Shown here piece by piece: positions 33,240 to 44,479 of a stretch of 64,000 nucleotides of DNA (position 1 is its first letter; each line of letters starts with the position of its first letter). The translations under genes and the position numbers were made by a program. Origin of the DNA: Ephemerocybe angulata (Eukaryota > Basidiomycota > Agaricomycetes > Agaricales > Psathyrellaceae). The DNA is taken from positions 925,886-989,885 of the forward strand of contig JAACJK010000111.1 of the NCBI GenBank assembly GCA_013368325.1, read 5' to 3'. The notes beneath the pieces are model-generated. The model saw only the letters and a program-made list of their open reading frames with translations, was not told where the DNA came from and did no database searches.

Positions 33240-35627
33240 ATGGCCTTCCTCTCGAGGCTCTTCGGTGACTGCCTTCGAGATAGAAGACGGCAGCTTGAAG
33301 ACGAAGACGGCCCCGCAGATCCTCGCAATTCAGAGCTCTTGGCAGAGTTTGCAGCTCACTCCTCCCATGCACCCCAGAGAGACACCATACCCTCAAACAC
33401 CGTGACGGTACCCACACCACTACCCAATGACCACTCACCATTACCTTCAAGTTTGGCCTCCACAAGTTTCTTCAGTCAAGCCCAGAACGTCAACCTCGGA
33501 TATCTCACCTACAACGAGGCGCCCAGCGGTCGAGCATCCAGGAGGGGAGCATGGGAGCCCGGCTGGAAAGACTTGTTGATGCACACCGCGGCGAACGCAC
33601 TCTATAACTCCGACGCGCGATTCGATCCTCCAAAATGTGACGAAGACACCAGGATCGAGGTCATTGGCCAAATCATGGACTGGATTGCCGCTCGCAACTC
33701 CCCCACGAGGATGCTCTGTATGACAGGCGCCGCTGGCGCGGGCAAATCCGCATTGCAGCAAACCATCGCCGAACGCTGCGAAAAGGCGGGGATCTTGGCC
33801 TCGACATTCTTCTTCTGGAAAGGAGATGCAACACGAAATACAGCTGCAGCACTCGTGTCAACCATCGCCTATCAGCTGGGTATGAAAACGCCCGCGCTTC
33901 GCCCCCACTTTGGGCGAGCTGTGAACGGAGACCCTCTCATCTTCAAGAAATCCCTGTCCACCCAGTTCAACTCGCTCATCATGGATCCTCTCGAAGAATT
34001 CCGCTCGACCAAAGGCGACCAAGAACTACACAGGCTACCATATGTCATCTTAATAGATGGACTCGACGAGTGCGAAGATGCGACCCGCCAGGCAGAAATT
34101 TTGACTGTCCTCAAAGCCACGCTTCTCGGGGGGTCCCAATTACCCTTCCGGATATTTATCGCAAGCAGACCCGAATGGCCCATCCGGAGTGCGCTTGAGG
34201 CCAAAGGTTCCCTTTGTGGCCTCGCGCACCAGATACGGCTGAGCGACGACTACGACGCCACTGCCGACATCCGAAAGGTTCTGTGGAGGAGGCTTCGGGC
34301 CATCGGGAGCCTCAGTAGCGACCCTCGAGCACTACCGCACCTGTGGCCCACGAACGAAGACGTCGAGCTCCTCGTAGAGGCCGCCAGTGGGCAGTTCATA
34401 TATATCGCAACGGTGGTGAAATACGTGTCGGAGAGGCGAAGTTCCCCTGTGGACAGGCTGCGCGTGGTTCTGACCTGGAGACCCGCCGAGGGTCAACGAA
34501 CGGCACCTTTCGCGGCCTTGGACACTCTCTATTCGAACATCCTTTCCGCTGCCAAGGCCGAATACGAGAAAGTCGATACCAATGAACACGAGTTCCTGTT
34601 GCTCTTCATGTCCTACCCCGTATCGTCTTTAACGGGCTCGTCGTACGCTTTCTCTTCCGTGGAGAGGACTGATGCCGTGCTGGGCCTTCCCCTGGACACA
34701 TGGAAACTCGTCATCTCCGACCTCTTCTCTGTGGCGACGCACCAGGACGACGTGTCCTCCGGGCATACGAGGCTCCATTTCTACCACAAGTCATTCCAGG
34801 ATTTTTTGTACAGCAAACTCCGCGCAAAGGATCTCTACGTATCAGAGGAGCGTATAGCCTCTTTTCTCCTTCAACCAACTCTGCGAGATATACTCAAGTC
34901 AGCCCGTACGTACCCTTCCTATGAGGTATTCAGTCACGAAGCAACACTAATTGTCACCCAATTTCCAAACTACCAGAACCATACCTTCTTCAGGGCGTTG
35001 AGCGATTTGCCCTCTTAATCTCACACGGGTGGCCGGATTTCACATTCCCTCATGATGTCGCTCTCGAGCTACTCTATCCAGCAATTACCGAATTCACTCA
35101 AAGCGGTGGGTGGGAAAAGGTAAAGGCTTGCTTCACCACACACAAGCATGAACGGTACCACTTCCTGAGTGAAGGCATTGCCCTATACATGCTCAGAGCT
35201 GTCGGCATCATCGTGTTCGACACGGTATTCCCATCCATGGTACGCAGCTCAGCTCAGCTTAGATATCTCGCCAAACCTAAGACGATCCGATGACAGGCAG
35301 AGCTTGGCTCTGTTGATCTTCAGGTTGCCAGTGCAATTCAAACATGGCAGTATGAGACGCTATCCCAAATCTTCAAGAAGCATAGAGTAAAGATAAAGGT
35401 GTGATTCAATCCAGAGTCGAAACCCCATTTCTGCGATCTAACCTGGGCTGCAGAATGAGATTCATTCTACGTATCTACACCTTTCGGAACTGCAGCTGCC
35501 AAATTCACAGTTTGAGGCCGACTGGTGGGCTCTTTGGCGTGAGGAGTCCAAGGCGCTGAAAAGTCTCTTTGAATTTGTGACCTCCGGGGGTAAATTCTAC
35601 TACAGCAAAGGCGGTTCGAACGTGTGA
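33240..35627 (+). CDS. NACHT-domain NTPase (fungal NLR-like)
   Basis: ATG 33240 (MAFLSRLFGD) is preferred over an upstream non-ATG extension of the frame. An N-terminal disordered part contains AQNVNLGYLTYNE (residues 81-93). The NACHT core follows with Walker A GAAGAGKSALQQ, then FFFWKGDATRNTAAALVSTIAYQL, Walker B VILIDGLDECED, the sensor-like IFIASRPEW and the winged-helix-type HFYHKSFQDFLYS. Introns begin near 34907, 35239 and 35398. The exons join in frame to VERFALLISHGWPDF, YHFLSEGIALYML and the end WWALWREESKALKSLFEFV, stop 35625-35627. It has about 735 residues. There is no WD40, ankyrin or TPR repeat at the C-terminus, so it is a compact NLR-like protein. Fungal NACHT proteins act in non-self recognition and regulated cell death; this member's role is unknown. 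Confidence 0.87.
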
Positions 35628-36114
35628 GCTGGGAGACTAGCTGTAGACAAATTTCTCGTAGATACTCGAGTAGAGTGTGCTGGACGAATGCATGATGTTT
35701 TCTCTGTCCTGCGCACTGGCTTCGTGATTCACTTCTCGACCTCCTTCTGAATCCCGCCATCATGGGCGCTTATGTGGGCGCCTTCCTGCATTACTATTAC
35801 TACTAGCCGTGTGAGACTTGGTGCCAAATTTCTGCTCCAGGAGAAAGCAGACACACACGAAACCCTATCCAGGGGAACAGCGAAGACATCGCTAAAAGCC
35901 TCTCCCTCGAAGTCGAGATATACGGATGATGATCACAGTCTACATTATACAAGTGCAGTATCAAAACAACGACAAAAACCAATGCGCAACGAAAACGAAA
36001 CCAACCAACCAACCAACCAACAGAAAAGCGAAAGAAAATCATTATATATTACAAAAAGTACTCCTCCAACTTGTCCTCCAAGTCCATGACTCCACCCCAA
36101 ATCCACCAAAACCC
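35628..36114. other. Convergent intergenic region, NACHT / SPT20
   Basis: This holds both 3' ends. A tetranucleotide microsatellite (CCAA, five copies) lies at about 35999-36021. No gene is seen. Confidence 0.45.
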
Positions 36115-39100
36115 TCACTGCCCTCCCTGCTGCTGCCTCTGCTGCTGCGCCGCCTGCTGCGCCGCCTGCTGCTGCTGATACTTCGCAATCAAAGCCTGCT
36201 GCTGCTGAATCGTCATCCCCCCCTGCCCCCCACCCGCCGCCGCCTGCGCAGCCGCCAACGCCTGCGCCTGCGCCTGCACCGCATTCGGATGCTGGCCCCC
36301 TCCCCCCATACCACCCACCACACCCATCCCCGCCCCCGCTGCTGCCTGCGCCTGCGCCTGCGCGGCCCGCACCTGCTGCGCCTGTGCCTGGGCCTGCATC
36401 TGCATCATATAATAGTTCGCCTGCTGCTGCGACATCGTCCCGTTCGCCACCTGCTGCGCGGCCATCGCCCGCATCTGCTGGAAGTTGTACATCTGCTGGT
36501 ACTGCCGCGGTGTCACCCCCTGTTGCTGGAACTGCTGCTGCTGCGCGGGTGAAGCGCCGGCGTTGTTATTATGTTGCGCTTGCGCTTGAGCTTGAGCTTG
36601 AGCTTGAGCTTGGAGTTGTTGGATCTGTTGCGCGCGCTGTTGAGGTGTAAGCTGATGCTGCTGCTGCGCCGCCATATGCGCCTGCTGCTGCTGGAGTTGC
36701 TGCTGCAACTGCGCCTGCTGCACCGCCTGCGCCTGTTGCTGCAGCTGCGCTTGCTGTTGCGCCTGCTGGGCCTGCTGCAGCGGCGTCCCCTGCCTCTGTA
36801 TAGACTGTATCTGCGCCTGCGTCATCTGCGGCGTCCTCAACTGCTGCTGTCCCATCTGCGGTGTCCGGAGCTGTTGCTGCCCCATTTGTGGTGTACGGAG
36901 TTGCTGCGAGATTTGCGGGCTTTGCAGTTTATGTTGCTGCTGGGCTTGTGCTTGTGCTTGTGCTTGAGCCTGAGCCTGCTGTACTTGGGCTTGTTGTTGG
37001 GACTGAGCCTGAGCCTGCCGAGGCGACCCCTGAGCCCCGCCCCCACCGCCGCTTCCTCCAGGCACAGGCGTCCCCGCACCCGCCTTCGCAGCATTTATAC
37101 TCATCAAATGGCCCCCTTGCTGTCCCTGCTGCTGCCCCTGCTGCGACGGACTCGCGCGTATCGCCCCAGGGTTAAACCCAGCCGCAAACGTAAACTGCCC
37201 AGGCCCAAGCTGCTGTTGTTGCTGCTGCTGGGGTGTGGAGGACGCCGGGTCGAGAGGGCGCACGCCGATGGCGGGGCTCGCGCGCACGGGGGAGGGCGTA
37301 GCTGCGTTCGCGTTCGCATTCGCAGGACCCGCACTCCCACCCGCACCCGTCGCACCCGCCTGCAACCCACCCGCATTCGCGGGCGTCCCAACCCTCCCCG
37401 CCCCCACATTCACCACCCCATTCCCCGGGGCCATATTCACATTCACATTCCCCACCATACCCCCCGCCCCGACCATACCCCCCGCCCCCGGCTGATTCGT
37501 CGGCCCCATCTTCCCCACCGCCCCCGGAAACCGATTCGCCACAATAACCCTCTCCATCACATGCTGGATCTTCCGCTTCTCCGCATTGAGCGCCGGGTCC
37601 TGCGGCCGCTGGTTCAGCTGGTTCTGGATCTCCGCCATGCGCCCGTTGAGCTGCCGGAAGACGACGGCTTGGTGCTGCTGCGGGGTGAGCTGTGTTCTTT
37701 GTTGTTGCGCGGCAGCGGCTTGGTGCGCTTGGGCTAATTGGGCTTGGGTTAGTTGGGTTTGGGACATTTGGGCTTGGGATAATTGGGCTTGGGTGGCTTG
37801 CGCTTGGAGTTGTTGGTGCGCTTGGACTTGCGCTTGGTGGGATTGAGATTGGGATTGGGCGAGTTGTTGTTGTTGGTGCGCTTGTGCTTGTGCTTGAGCT
37901 TGGGCCTGAGCTTGAGCCTGAGCTTGTTGGACTTGTTGAGCTTGTGCGGCGGCGAGGGCGACGTTAGCGGGTACAGAGAGTGTTTGCTGCGGTCCTTGCC
38001 CAACTTGCATGATAAACTGCTGTCCCTGATACGGCGCCGCCGCGGCCCCCGTCCCCGTCGCTCCTCCGGGTGTGGGCGCGGTCGACATGGACCTCGGCGG
38101 GAGGGGTCCTGTACTGAGGTTGGGTGTCGGGGTGTTCCGATGGTGCTGGGGCGGTTGCGGCTGCGTGCTCCCGCTCCCTTGAGACGTGTTCTGCGAGGGC
38201 TGTGGGATCTGGGGCGCCGAGGGCACCGCCTGCTGCGAGGAGGATGAAGTCTGTTTCTGCTGTTGCACCTTTTGTAGCATTTGGAGCTGGTGTTGCGCTT
38301 GAGCCTGTGCCAGCGCTTGTTGTTGCGCTTGGTTGAGTACGACGTGCGCACCACCTCCTTGGGATTGCAACGCGGGCGTGGGGGTGCGGTGCGCACTGGG
38401 GGCGGCGGCGGCGGCGGAGGCGTCTGTGGAGGCTTGGACGGTCGCGTAGACGCGGGGCTGCATGGCGGGGGTGGCGGGGACCGCCGCGGGGGGTTGTTGT
38501 TGGATGAACTGGTGCGTAGGCTGCGGCGGTTGCGGCGGAACAGGCGTCGTGCTGCTCGTCTTTATAGGCGACTGGGCCTGGGGGCGTACGGGCGGGCGGG
38601 GCGGGGGGCCGAGGAGGTAGGGGTGGTGCATGAAGGAGGGACGGGGGTTGAGGTCCTCTGCGGCCTGGTCGGTGCGCGCCTTTGTGAGGGCGTCGAGGAT
38701 GGTGTAGGAGGGCGCGGGCTTGCGGTTGGTCTGCCGTGGGGCGCTGAAGGAGATTATTTGCTTTTTGCGGATTTTCTCGGCTTCGGATTCTTCGAACTCG
38801 ATGGCGGCGGCCTTTCTTTTGAGGGAGGTGGGGACGGTGGGGGTGGAGGCGCGCAGGACGTGGTTGGCGATTCGGGTTAGGTGCGGGTTGGGGTCGAGAC
38901 ATAGAGGGGGCGTTGTTGCGAGCTGAGAGACAGTAGCTTTCGTTAGATAAAGTACGAATAGGGATGCGTGGTATGTACGCACCAGGAGCTTTGCTTCGAC
39001 TTCGACTGCCTCTTTGTCCGTCCATTTCCCGCCGTTGCGCTGGTTCATGCTGCATATGTCGGCATACAGCGTCTCTGGGTTAGGGTGCAGGATAACGCGT

Positions 39101-39514
39101 GTCTTTTCGGGTTTCTCTGGCTGGGGCAGAGATGCCTTTGGGGCGCGGTAGTCCAGGAGCTCGACCACCATGCATCCTGCGCCGAGTCAGAAAGGGGTTT
39201 GGGTCGGCTGTTTTGGACGCGTACCTTCGTAGAATGGCACCCTTTTCGCGTCGAACAGATCCAGAAAGTCTACTGGAATTCGGTGTGCGCGAATGTCATC
39301 CAGAAGGCTCTGCGTTTCATTAGTAAAGTTCAAAGAATCCCAGAGAGCGACGTACAGCGATCTGGTTGTGGTACAGAAACTTGGATCCATTGTTCAGCAC
39401 CCAGTACTCTGGGTGAAGGTGGACAGTGAACGACGGCGGCTGATGCTCAATCTTCTCGAGTAGCTCCTCAGAGTACCGAGTCCTGTTGTAGCTTTCGATG
39501 AGTCCTAGAGCCAT
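36115..39514 (-). CDS. SPT20: SAGA complex subunit Spt20
   Basis: Spt20 holds the SAGA transcription co-activator together in the nucleus. The start MALGLIESYNRTRYSEELLEKI (39514) and the blocks HLHPEYWVLNNGSKFLYHNQIA, SLLDDIRAHRIPVDFLDLFDAKRVPFYEG and CMVVELLDYRAP form the classic Spt20 domain in the first 110 residues. Three short introns (near 39360-39310, 39224-39181 and 38983-38922) join in frame. After a short nuclear-type segment (RKKQIISF) the remaining 800 residues are dominated by Gln, with long QAQAQ, QQ and Pro/Thr/Gly-rich runs and a MASS-free but hydrophobic block RQLNGRMAEIQNQLNQRPQDPALNAEKRKIQHVMERVIV. The stop is at 36115. On the opposite strand the low-complexity DNA opens several long leucine-rich frames that are shadows. 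HGH1 starts 173 bases away in the other direction. Confidence 0.92.
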
Positions 39515-39687
39515 GGCGAGCTGGACATGTGGTGGTCAGGACACAATGACGGATCGAGAACAACCCGCACGGCGCAACAGGCGCCGGTCAAGATATTGCC
39601 CCACGTGACACCCAATAATTGCACCGAATCTTCAAGTCCAAGATCTACTCTTCTCTTCCACCTGAATACGTTCCAGAAGTCGAGAAA
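39515..39687. promoter_or_regulatory. Bidirectional promoter SPT20/HGH1 with CACGTG and CCAAT
   Basis: Only 173 bases separate the two start codons. They contain CACGTG (39602-39607, the Cbf1/Pho4-type E-box) and CCAAT (39612-39616, HAP complex type) within 15 bases of each other. Binding is inferred from sequence alone. Confidence 0.5.
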
Positions 39688-41541
39688 ATGGAGGCGCAAT
39701 TGCTCGAGGTCAGCTTCCAGTACCCATCTTGCGTTGCCCGAGAGTCCGACCCCGCTTCCCCGGCCGCAGCTCGTCCAGTTCCTGCGCGACAGAAACCCCC
39801 AGGCGCGGCAGCTCGCCCTCGAAAATCTGCTGCCACAGACCGTCCCCGGAGCCCCGTACAGGAACGCCATCTTCTTCAAGGGCCTCGGCGGCGGGGGCCT
39901 GCAGAAGGCGAAGGAGAGCGATGTCATCCGCGATCTGAAATTGCTCTGCAGAGACCAGCTGGTGCGCACACAATCCATCCCCTCACAGCTGGACATAATC
40001 AATCTCATGCATCGCAGTCCGTCTCGCACGACGCCTTCCGCGCACTGGTCAACCTCTCCGACTCGCCCCTCCTCATCACGCCCCTCTCCGACCCCGCCTT
40101 CCTCAACTTCATCGTATCCTACATAATCGTGCGTACCCCACCCTGTCCCATCCCACCCCCACCGCACTAACACTCACCCCCACATGGCAGAACCCGCAAA
40201 GCATCTGCGCCGACCTCGCGGCCATGCTCCTCTCGAACCTCACCGCCTCCTCCCCCGCCTGCGCCGTCCTGCTCAAGATGAAGATCAAAGTCATCCTGCA
40301 CAACGGCTCCCTCTACCCCGTCGACTCGCGCTGCGGCTCCTGCGGCGCCCCCGTGCCCTACCCCACGGGCGAGGAGAAGGAGGTCCCCGCCCTGCCCCTC
40401 CTGGTGGAGGCCTTCGTGCAGGGCGCGACGATGGGCGATATCACCGAGCTGAGCAAACGCCCGCGCAAGGGCGAGTTGAACTTCCTCGCTAGCGTCTTCG
40501 CGAACATGTCTGTTGTGCGTACACTCTCAAAGTCTAGCTTGTTCACTTTAAACTGATGCACCTCTCCCTCTCCCTCTCTCGTATCCGAATGCAGTCCCCC
40601 ACAGGCCGCGACTTCTTCCTCTCCCCCCAACCATTCGAGCTCGCAAAAGAAACAAGCGCACTGAACTACCCCCTCTCAAAAATCGTGCCCTTCACCGAAC
40701 ACAAAGACCCCATCCGCAGAAAAGGAACCGCCTCCACAATCAAGTGCGTGTAGTGTACCCCCTCTTACCTCCCAAAGTCCAACTTCCACAACCCAACATC
40801 CAACTCTTACTAACCTAACCACCCCACCCCACAGAAACTGCGCCTTCAATGCCCGCGCGCACAAAGCCATCCTCAGCCGCGACACCGAAATGGTCACCGT
40901 AAAACCCTCCACAACCCCCGCCCCCGGCATCGGCGCGTTGCCCTACCTCCTCCTCCCCCTCGCCGGCCCCGAAGAGTTCGATCTCGACGTAAGTCCCTCA
41001 CCCCACCTTTCCCCAAACAACATGAAAGAACGTAACTAACCCAAAAAATCTCTCCGCAGGACCAAGAAAAGCTCCTCCCAGAGCTCCAATTCCTCGACCC
41101 CTCCAAAACGCGCGAAGCCGACGCAAGCATCCGGCTCATCCTCGTCGAGTCCCTCCTCCTCCTCTGCCACACCCGCTGGGGCCGCGACTACCAGCGCGAG
41201 CACGGGGTGTACGAGATTCTGAGGGAGGCGCATATGCATGAGAAGAACGAGAACGTACGTGCTGCCCCCTCTCTTTGTCCCTGTCTCTGTTTCTGTGCAG
41301 TTTGGGGGAGAATAAGTTTTGACTCTGTATAACCTGGCAGGTCCAAGAACACATGGAACGCCTCGTCCAGCTCCTCAAAGGCGACGAGCCCAAGATCGCG
41401 GCAGCAGACGACGAAGAGGACATCGACAACGCCGGGCTGGAGGTGCAAGACCTCATGGGCACCCCCGCGTCCTCCACGGAGACGACGAAGCCCAAGGTCG
41501 ATGATTCAGACGAAGAAGACTTTATGATCGAGGAGATATAG
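39688..41541 (+). CDS. HGH1: HGH1 family armadillo-type protein (eEF2 folding chaperone)
   Basis: In yeast HGH1 helps fold translation elongation factor 2 together with the TRiC chaperonin. The start MEAQLLE at 39688 is followed by an intron whose end joins LVQFLRDRNPQARQLALENLLP. The next blocks are ESDVIRDLKLLCRDQL, HDAFRALVNLSDSPLL, FIVSYII-NPQSICADLAAMLLSNLTASS, SRCGSCGAPVPYP and LPLLVEAFVQGATMGD. Then come KGELNFLASVFANMS, GRDFFLSPQPFE and FTEHKDPIRRKGTASTIKNCAFNARAHK, followed by GIGALPYLLLPLAGPEEFDLDDQEKLLPELQFLDPSKTREAD and LLLLCHTRWGRDYQREHGVYEILR. The tail is acidic (DDSDEEDFMIEEI). These are the two domains of the family in the right order. Introns are short. The coding GC content is strikingly high relative to neighbours. 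Confidence 0.94.
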
Positions 41542-42220
41542 GAAGTGGAAAAATAAAACTATGCTACTGCAGATGTAGGATTATCGTCTACTAAGACCTA
41601 CCACTATGTGACCGACCGTCGGAGATGATTCATGATTCCTTGCTGCCACCTGCAATCGCTAACGCTATATATGTAGCAACGAGAGCGTCCGAGTCATTGC
41701 AGGCTCTCATAATACATACTGTCCAGAAAGACTTTATGATTAGAATTGCACCGTCTCCGCAGGTCGCCCTGAACAATTGATCTTTCCCGTACCCCCGCGG
41801 GCGCTTATGTTATTTGGCGCTTACTCTCACAGATACCCTATACCGATCGTGCTTCCAGATCCGATGGACCACTTATACGGGTCTTCTAAATATTATGACC
41901 GCTTTTGTACTCTCTTCTCTTCTGATACTTAAATTCTGTTTTGGCGAGCGATATATACATAGCTAAGGCGCGAATATATACGTCGTGAGATGGACAAGTC
42001 CGCCCATCAACGCGTTTCGACACCAGAGAGAAAGAGAAGTAGAACTATTGAGAAGAAGGAGAGAGAGAGAGGGAGGGTTTTTTGAACGTGCTCTTGGTTA
42101 CTTCCGATTGAAGAAGCGTAAGCCCAAAGTCCCGCGGCAAGGGGGCACGAGGAAGGAGTCGAGGACGACTCCCACCCACTTCGAGAGAAAGACACACCCC
42201 GAGTACGACCCTCGAACCCT
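41542..42220. other. Intergenic, no gene seen
   Basis: About 680 bases downstream of HGH1 hold no supported gene. The frame starting at 41985 is arginine-rich and lacks family resemblance. Confidence 0.4.
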
Positions 42221-42685
42221 TTGGAGTCATACTCGGCCCTGGAAATCTATCACGATAGAGCCTGCCGACATTCCGACATCGACACCGTCGCACCCATCAT
42301 CTACCCAGTCGATGAATCTCTTATGGGTGCCTTCACACACGAGATCGCGGTTGCCCAGCAGCTCGACCAAATGGGAATTCCTGTCTGGCTGATGCGCCCA
42401 TCCTGCGACATTGCCCCCGATACGAACGTAGACGAGCACGCCGACGTCCAGCTATTCAGACAGTTCAGCGTCGTCACGCAGGAGTATAGGGAGCCCAATG
42501 CAGAAGTCGGGGAGTCGGGCGGAGAGCAAGCCTACGCACACGTCGATCGTCGATCACGACCGTGTGACGCAAGTGTGACGCGCACCTGGTCACCTGAGAC
42601 ATGCGGTGAACCTCAAAAGCCACCAGAGGTTTTGTTCTTTCAGTCCCGCCATTATCACCACCACCACCACCAGTTATGCCAATGA
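42221..42685 (+). pseudogene. Fragment of an Agaricomycete orphan gene family
   Basis: The frame contains ESLMGAFTHEIAVAQQLDQMGIPVWLMRPS. I recognise this as the central block ('LMGAFT..I..A..L...GIPVW..RP') of a common Agaricomycete protein family of unknown function. The N- and C-terminal parts of that family are not visible around it. The frame runs out through a (CAC)n microsatellite at about 42655-42672 that encodes five to six His. It is probably a relic. Confidence 0.45.
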
Positions 42686-42691
42686 CAATGT

Positions 42692-43339
42692 ATGGCAGGT
42701 TCCAATTTCCATGCAGTAACTGACATATTCTCGTCCATCAGCATATCGTTCAAAACTTATCCAGCATGGCCTGCTGGCTTGGTCCAGTTGTTTGATAGAT
42801 ACCGCAATCCAGAACCGGAGGACCAGGATCAGCCACCTGCGATGCGTTATTATGGGCTATACGTCAAGCTGATCAGGTATTGTTTCGGCCCTGGACCTGA
42901 CCAGAAGTTTTTTACCAAATACCAAGGCCCCCCTTGTCCCTCTGACACCACTGAATATGCCATGCCTTCAGCCATCGTTCAATATCCCCATTTTCGCCCC
43001 GTACTTATCTTCGACATCCGAGATGATGCCTGGGCTACCAGAGCCGACCTACGGCTCGATGCAGACCGTCGGATGCACCAGCGGTATGATTATGAATCCA
43101 ATCTCAATCAATGCCCCTTGCCTCACATGTGGGGATTGAGCTTGCTGGGCACATCTCTGCGCGTTTACCGTGGTGATGTTGCAACTGGTGTTGTCAAACC
43201 TGTATTTGAAGATCCCCCAAGCCCACTTCCTCCCAATTTCTTGGAGGGGGCCTGGGATATTGACATCCTTTCTCCCGGGGGGTTTGAGAAGATGCAAGAC
43301 ATTATTGGGGATATTGTTCGCTTGAGTGCAGAGTCGTAG
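42692..43339 (+). CDS. Agaricomycete orphan protein, possible PD-(D/E)XK-like core
   Basis: A single uninterrupted frame of 215 residues starts MAGSNFHAVTDIFSSISISF. It reads YYGLYVKLIRYCFGP, then PHFRPVLIFDIRDDAWATRADLRLDADRRMHQRYD, HMWGLSLLGTSLRVYRGDVATG and LPPNFLEGAWDIDILSPGGFEKMQDIIGDI. I know this pattern from many Agaricomycete genomes as an unnamed family of about 200-230 residues, so the gene looks complete and intronless. The strand 'RPVL.F.I.D' with an acidic residue before a basic one resembles the E/D-x-K/R strand of PD-(D/E)XK nucleases. The helix after it and the 'GLS..GT' strand would fit too. That fold is my inference, and the position normally held by Lys is Arg here. Confidence 0.6.
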   Translation: MAGSNFHAVTDIFSSISISFKTYPAWPAGLVQLFDRYRNPEPEDQDQPPAMRYYGLYVKLIRYCFGPGPDQKFFTKYQGPPCPSDTTEYAMPSAIVQYPHFRPVLIFDIRDDAWATRADLRLDADRRMHQRYDYESNLNQCPLPHMWGLSLLGTSLRVYRGDVATGVVKPVFEDPPSPLPPNFLEGAWDIDILSPGGFEKMQDIIGDIVRLSAES

Positions 43340-43914
43340 GAAGTTTTTTTTGGTCCCTTTTGAGTTCAAATTCAAAGTGTATAATGTAACAGTAGCGTAC
43401 TCGAAAGTTCATGATTCGTCTAATTTTGCGAGCTGTCACAAACAGCTGTTTGCTGTTTAAAAACATGGGCCCGGTGAGCAATCTACACCAAATCTGTGAG
43501 TCCGAGTTTCATCGCGCCTCTGGTAATACCAGAGGCGCGAGAACAACCCACTCGCCTTCGCTGCGATAGCTGCCACCCTCATTTCTCTTTCTCGAACTCG
43601 ATCCATCAAGCCAACCACCAAGATCCCGTCACGCAACTACCGTTCGGGAATTACAGAACACCTACAATAGCACCGTGTACGATGCCCCCAGTGTGTGGCG
43701 AAAGGCGGAGGTTACAACCCTCTTAGATAGTCGACACAACCCAACATTTGGCCCCCGTTTCTTCTCTTCGACAACATTCTCGAAATAATCGTCGTAATGT
43801 CAGCAGAATCAATACAACAATGCAAGGCGCTCAGGAACCCGCGCGACTGCACCGCAGACGTCCCGTGTGCAGGGTGGCCGATGGTTCTGAAGGAAGTGCG
43901 TGTGCGAGAATGTT
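43340..43914. other. Intergenic with a 29-nt palindrome
   Basis: No gene is seen. A nearly loopless inverted repeat lies at 43512-43540 (listed separately). Confidence 0.4.
43512..43540. repeat. 14-bp perfect inverted repeat, 1-nt centre
   Basis: TCGCGCCTCTGGTA and its reverse complement are separated by one A. No gene or transposon end adjoins it. Confidence 0.85.
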
Positions 43915-44479
43915 GGGGTAGGGGTCTCAGAGACGAGTCGGATCGGGGCGCCAGGTGGATCGAGGTTTGCAGGGGAAGGCCGAGTGGGTACAGCCTGTCT
44001 GTAGGACGGATGCGGGGGTGGACGGCACCTTCGTCCTCGGATGTTGACCTCGATGCGGTATTGGTACAGCCCTTGGATGACGTCGTACACGAGCATTGTC
44101 ATTTCGAAGCTGGTGGGCCCGGTTTTGCAGTCGGAGAACGAGACTTGAACGAGACGACCTTGAAGGTGATCATTGGGAAAGATCTAGTACATAAGCGAGG
44201 GCGTCCCGGGGCCGTGGGGGCGAAGAGCGGAGAAGACGTGGTACAGCTCGATGGTTTGCATCCTAGCAACGAGGATATAGGGCCCCATGAAGCGGACAGC
44301 GTTGATGTTGTTCCACTGCCCGCAGTCCTTCGGAGGGCAGAAGGACGCACCAAGTCGTTATGGGTTTCTGGGTAGGCAGGGACGACAACATCGTCGCTTC
44401 TGTCGGGAATGTTCATCGGCTGCACTTTGCTTGATGCCGAAAGGGCGAGCAAGTCAAGAGCAGGGTCAATAGCGTGCAA
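43915..44479 (-). pseudogene. F-box-type protein C-terminal relic, copy 1
   Basis: On the minus strand, broken frames read CGQWNNINAVRFMGPYILVARMQTIELYHVF and VSFSDCKTGPTSFEMTMLVYDVIQGLYQYRIEV. An in-frame TAG lies between them (at about 44190) and a frameshift upstream. This resembles the C-terminal beta-rich half of Agaricomycete F-box proteins ('YILVART..IE', 'VYDVIQGL..Y'). No F-box remains. A second, diverged copy follows at 44869-45357. Confidence 0.55.

Noticed and set aside
36571..37967. Long leucine/arginine-rich plus-strand frames opposite SPT20
   Set aside because: They are the complement of CAG/CTG-rich glutamine codons in SPT20. They have no start context, splicing or family resemblance.
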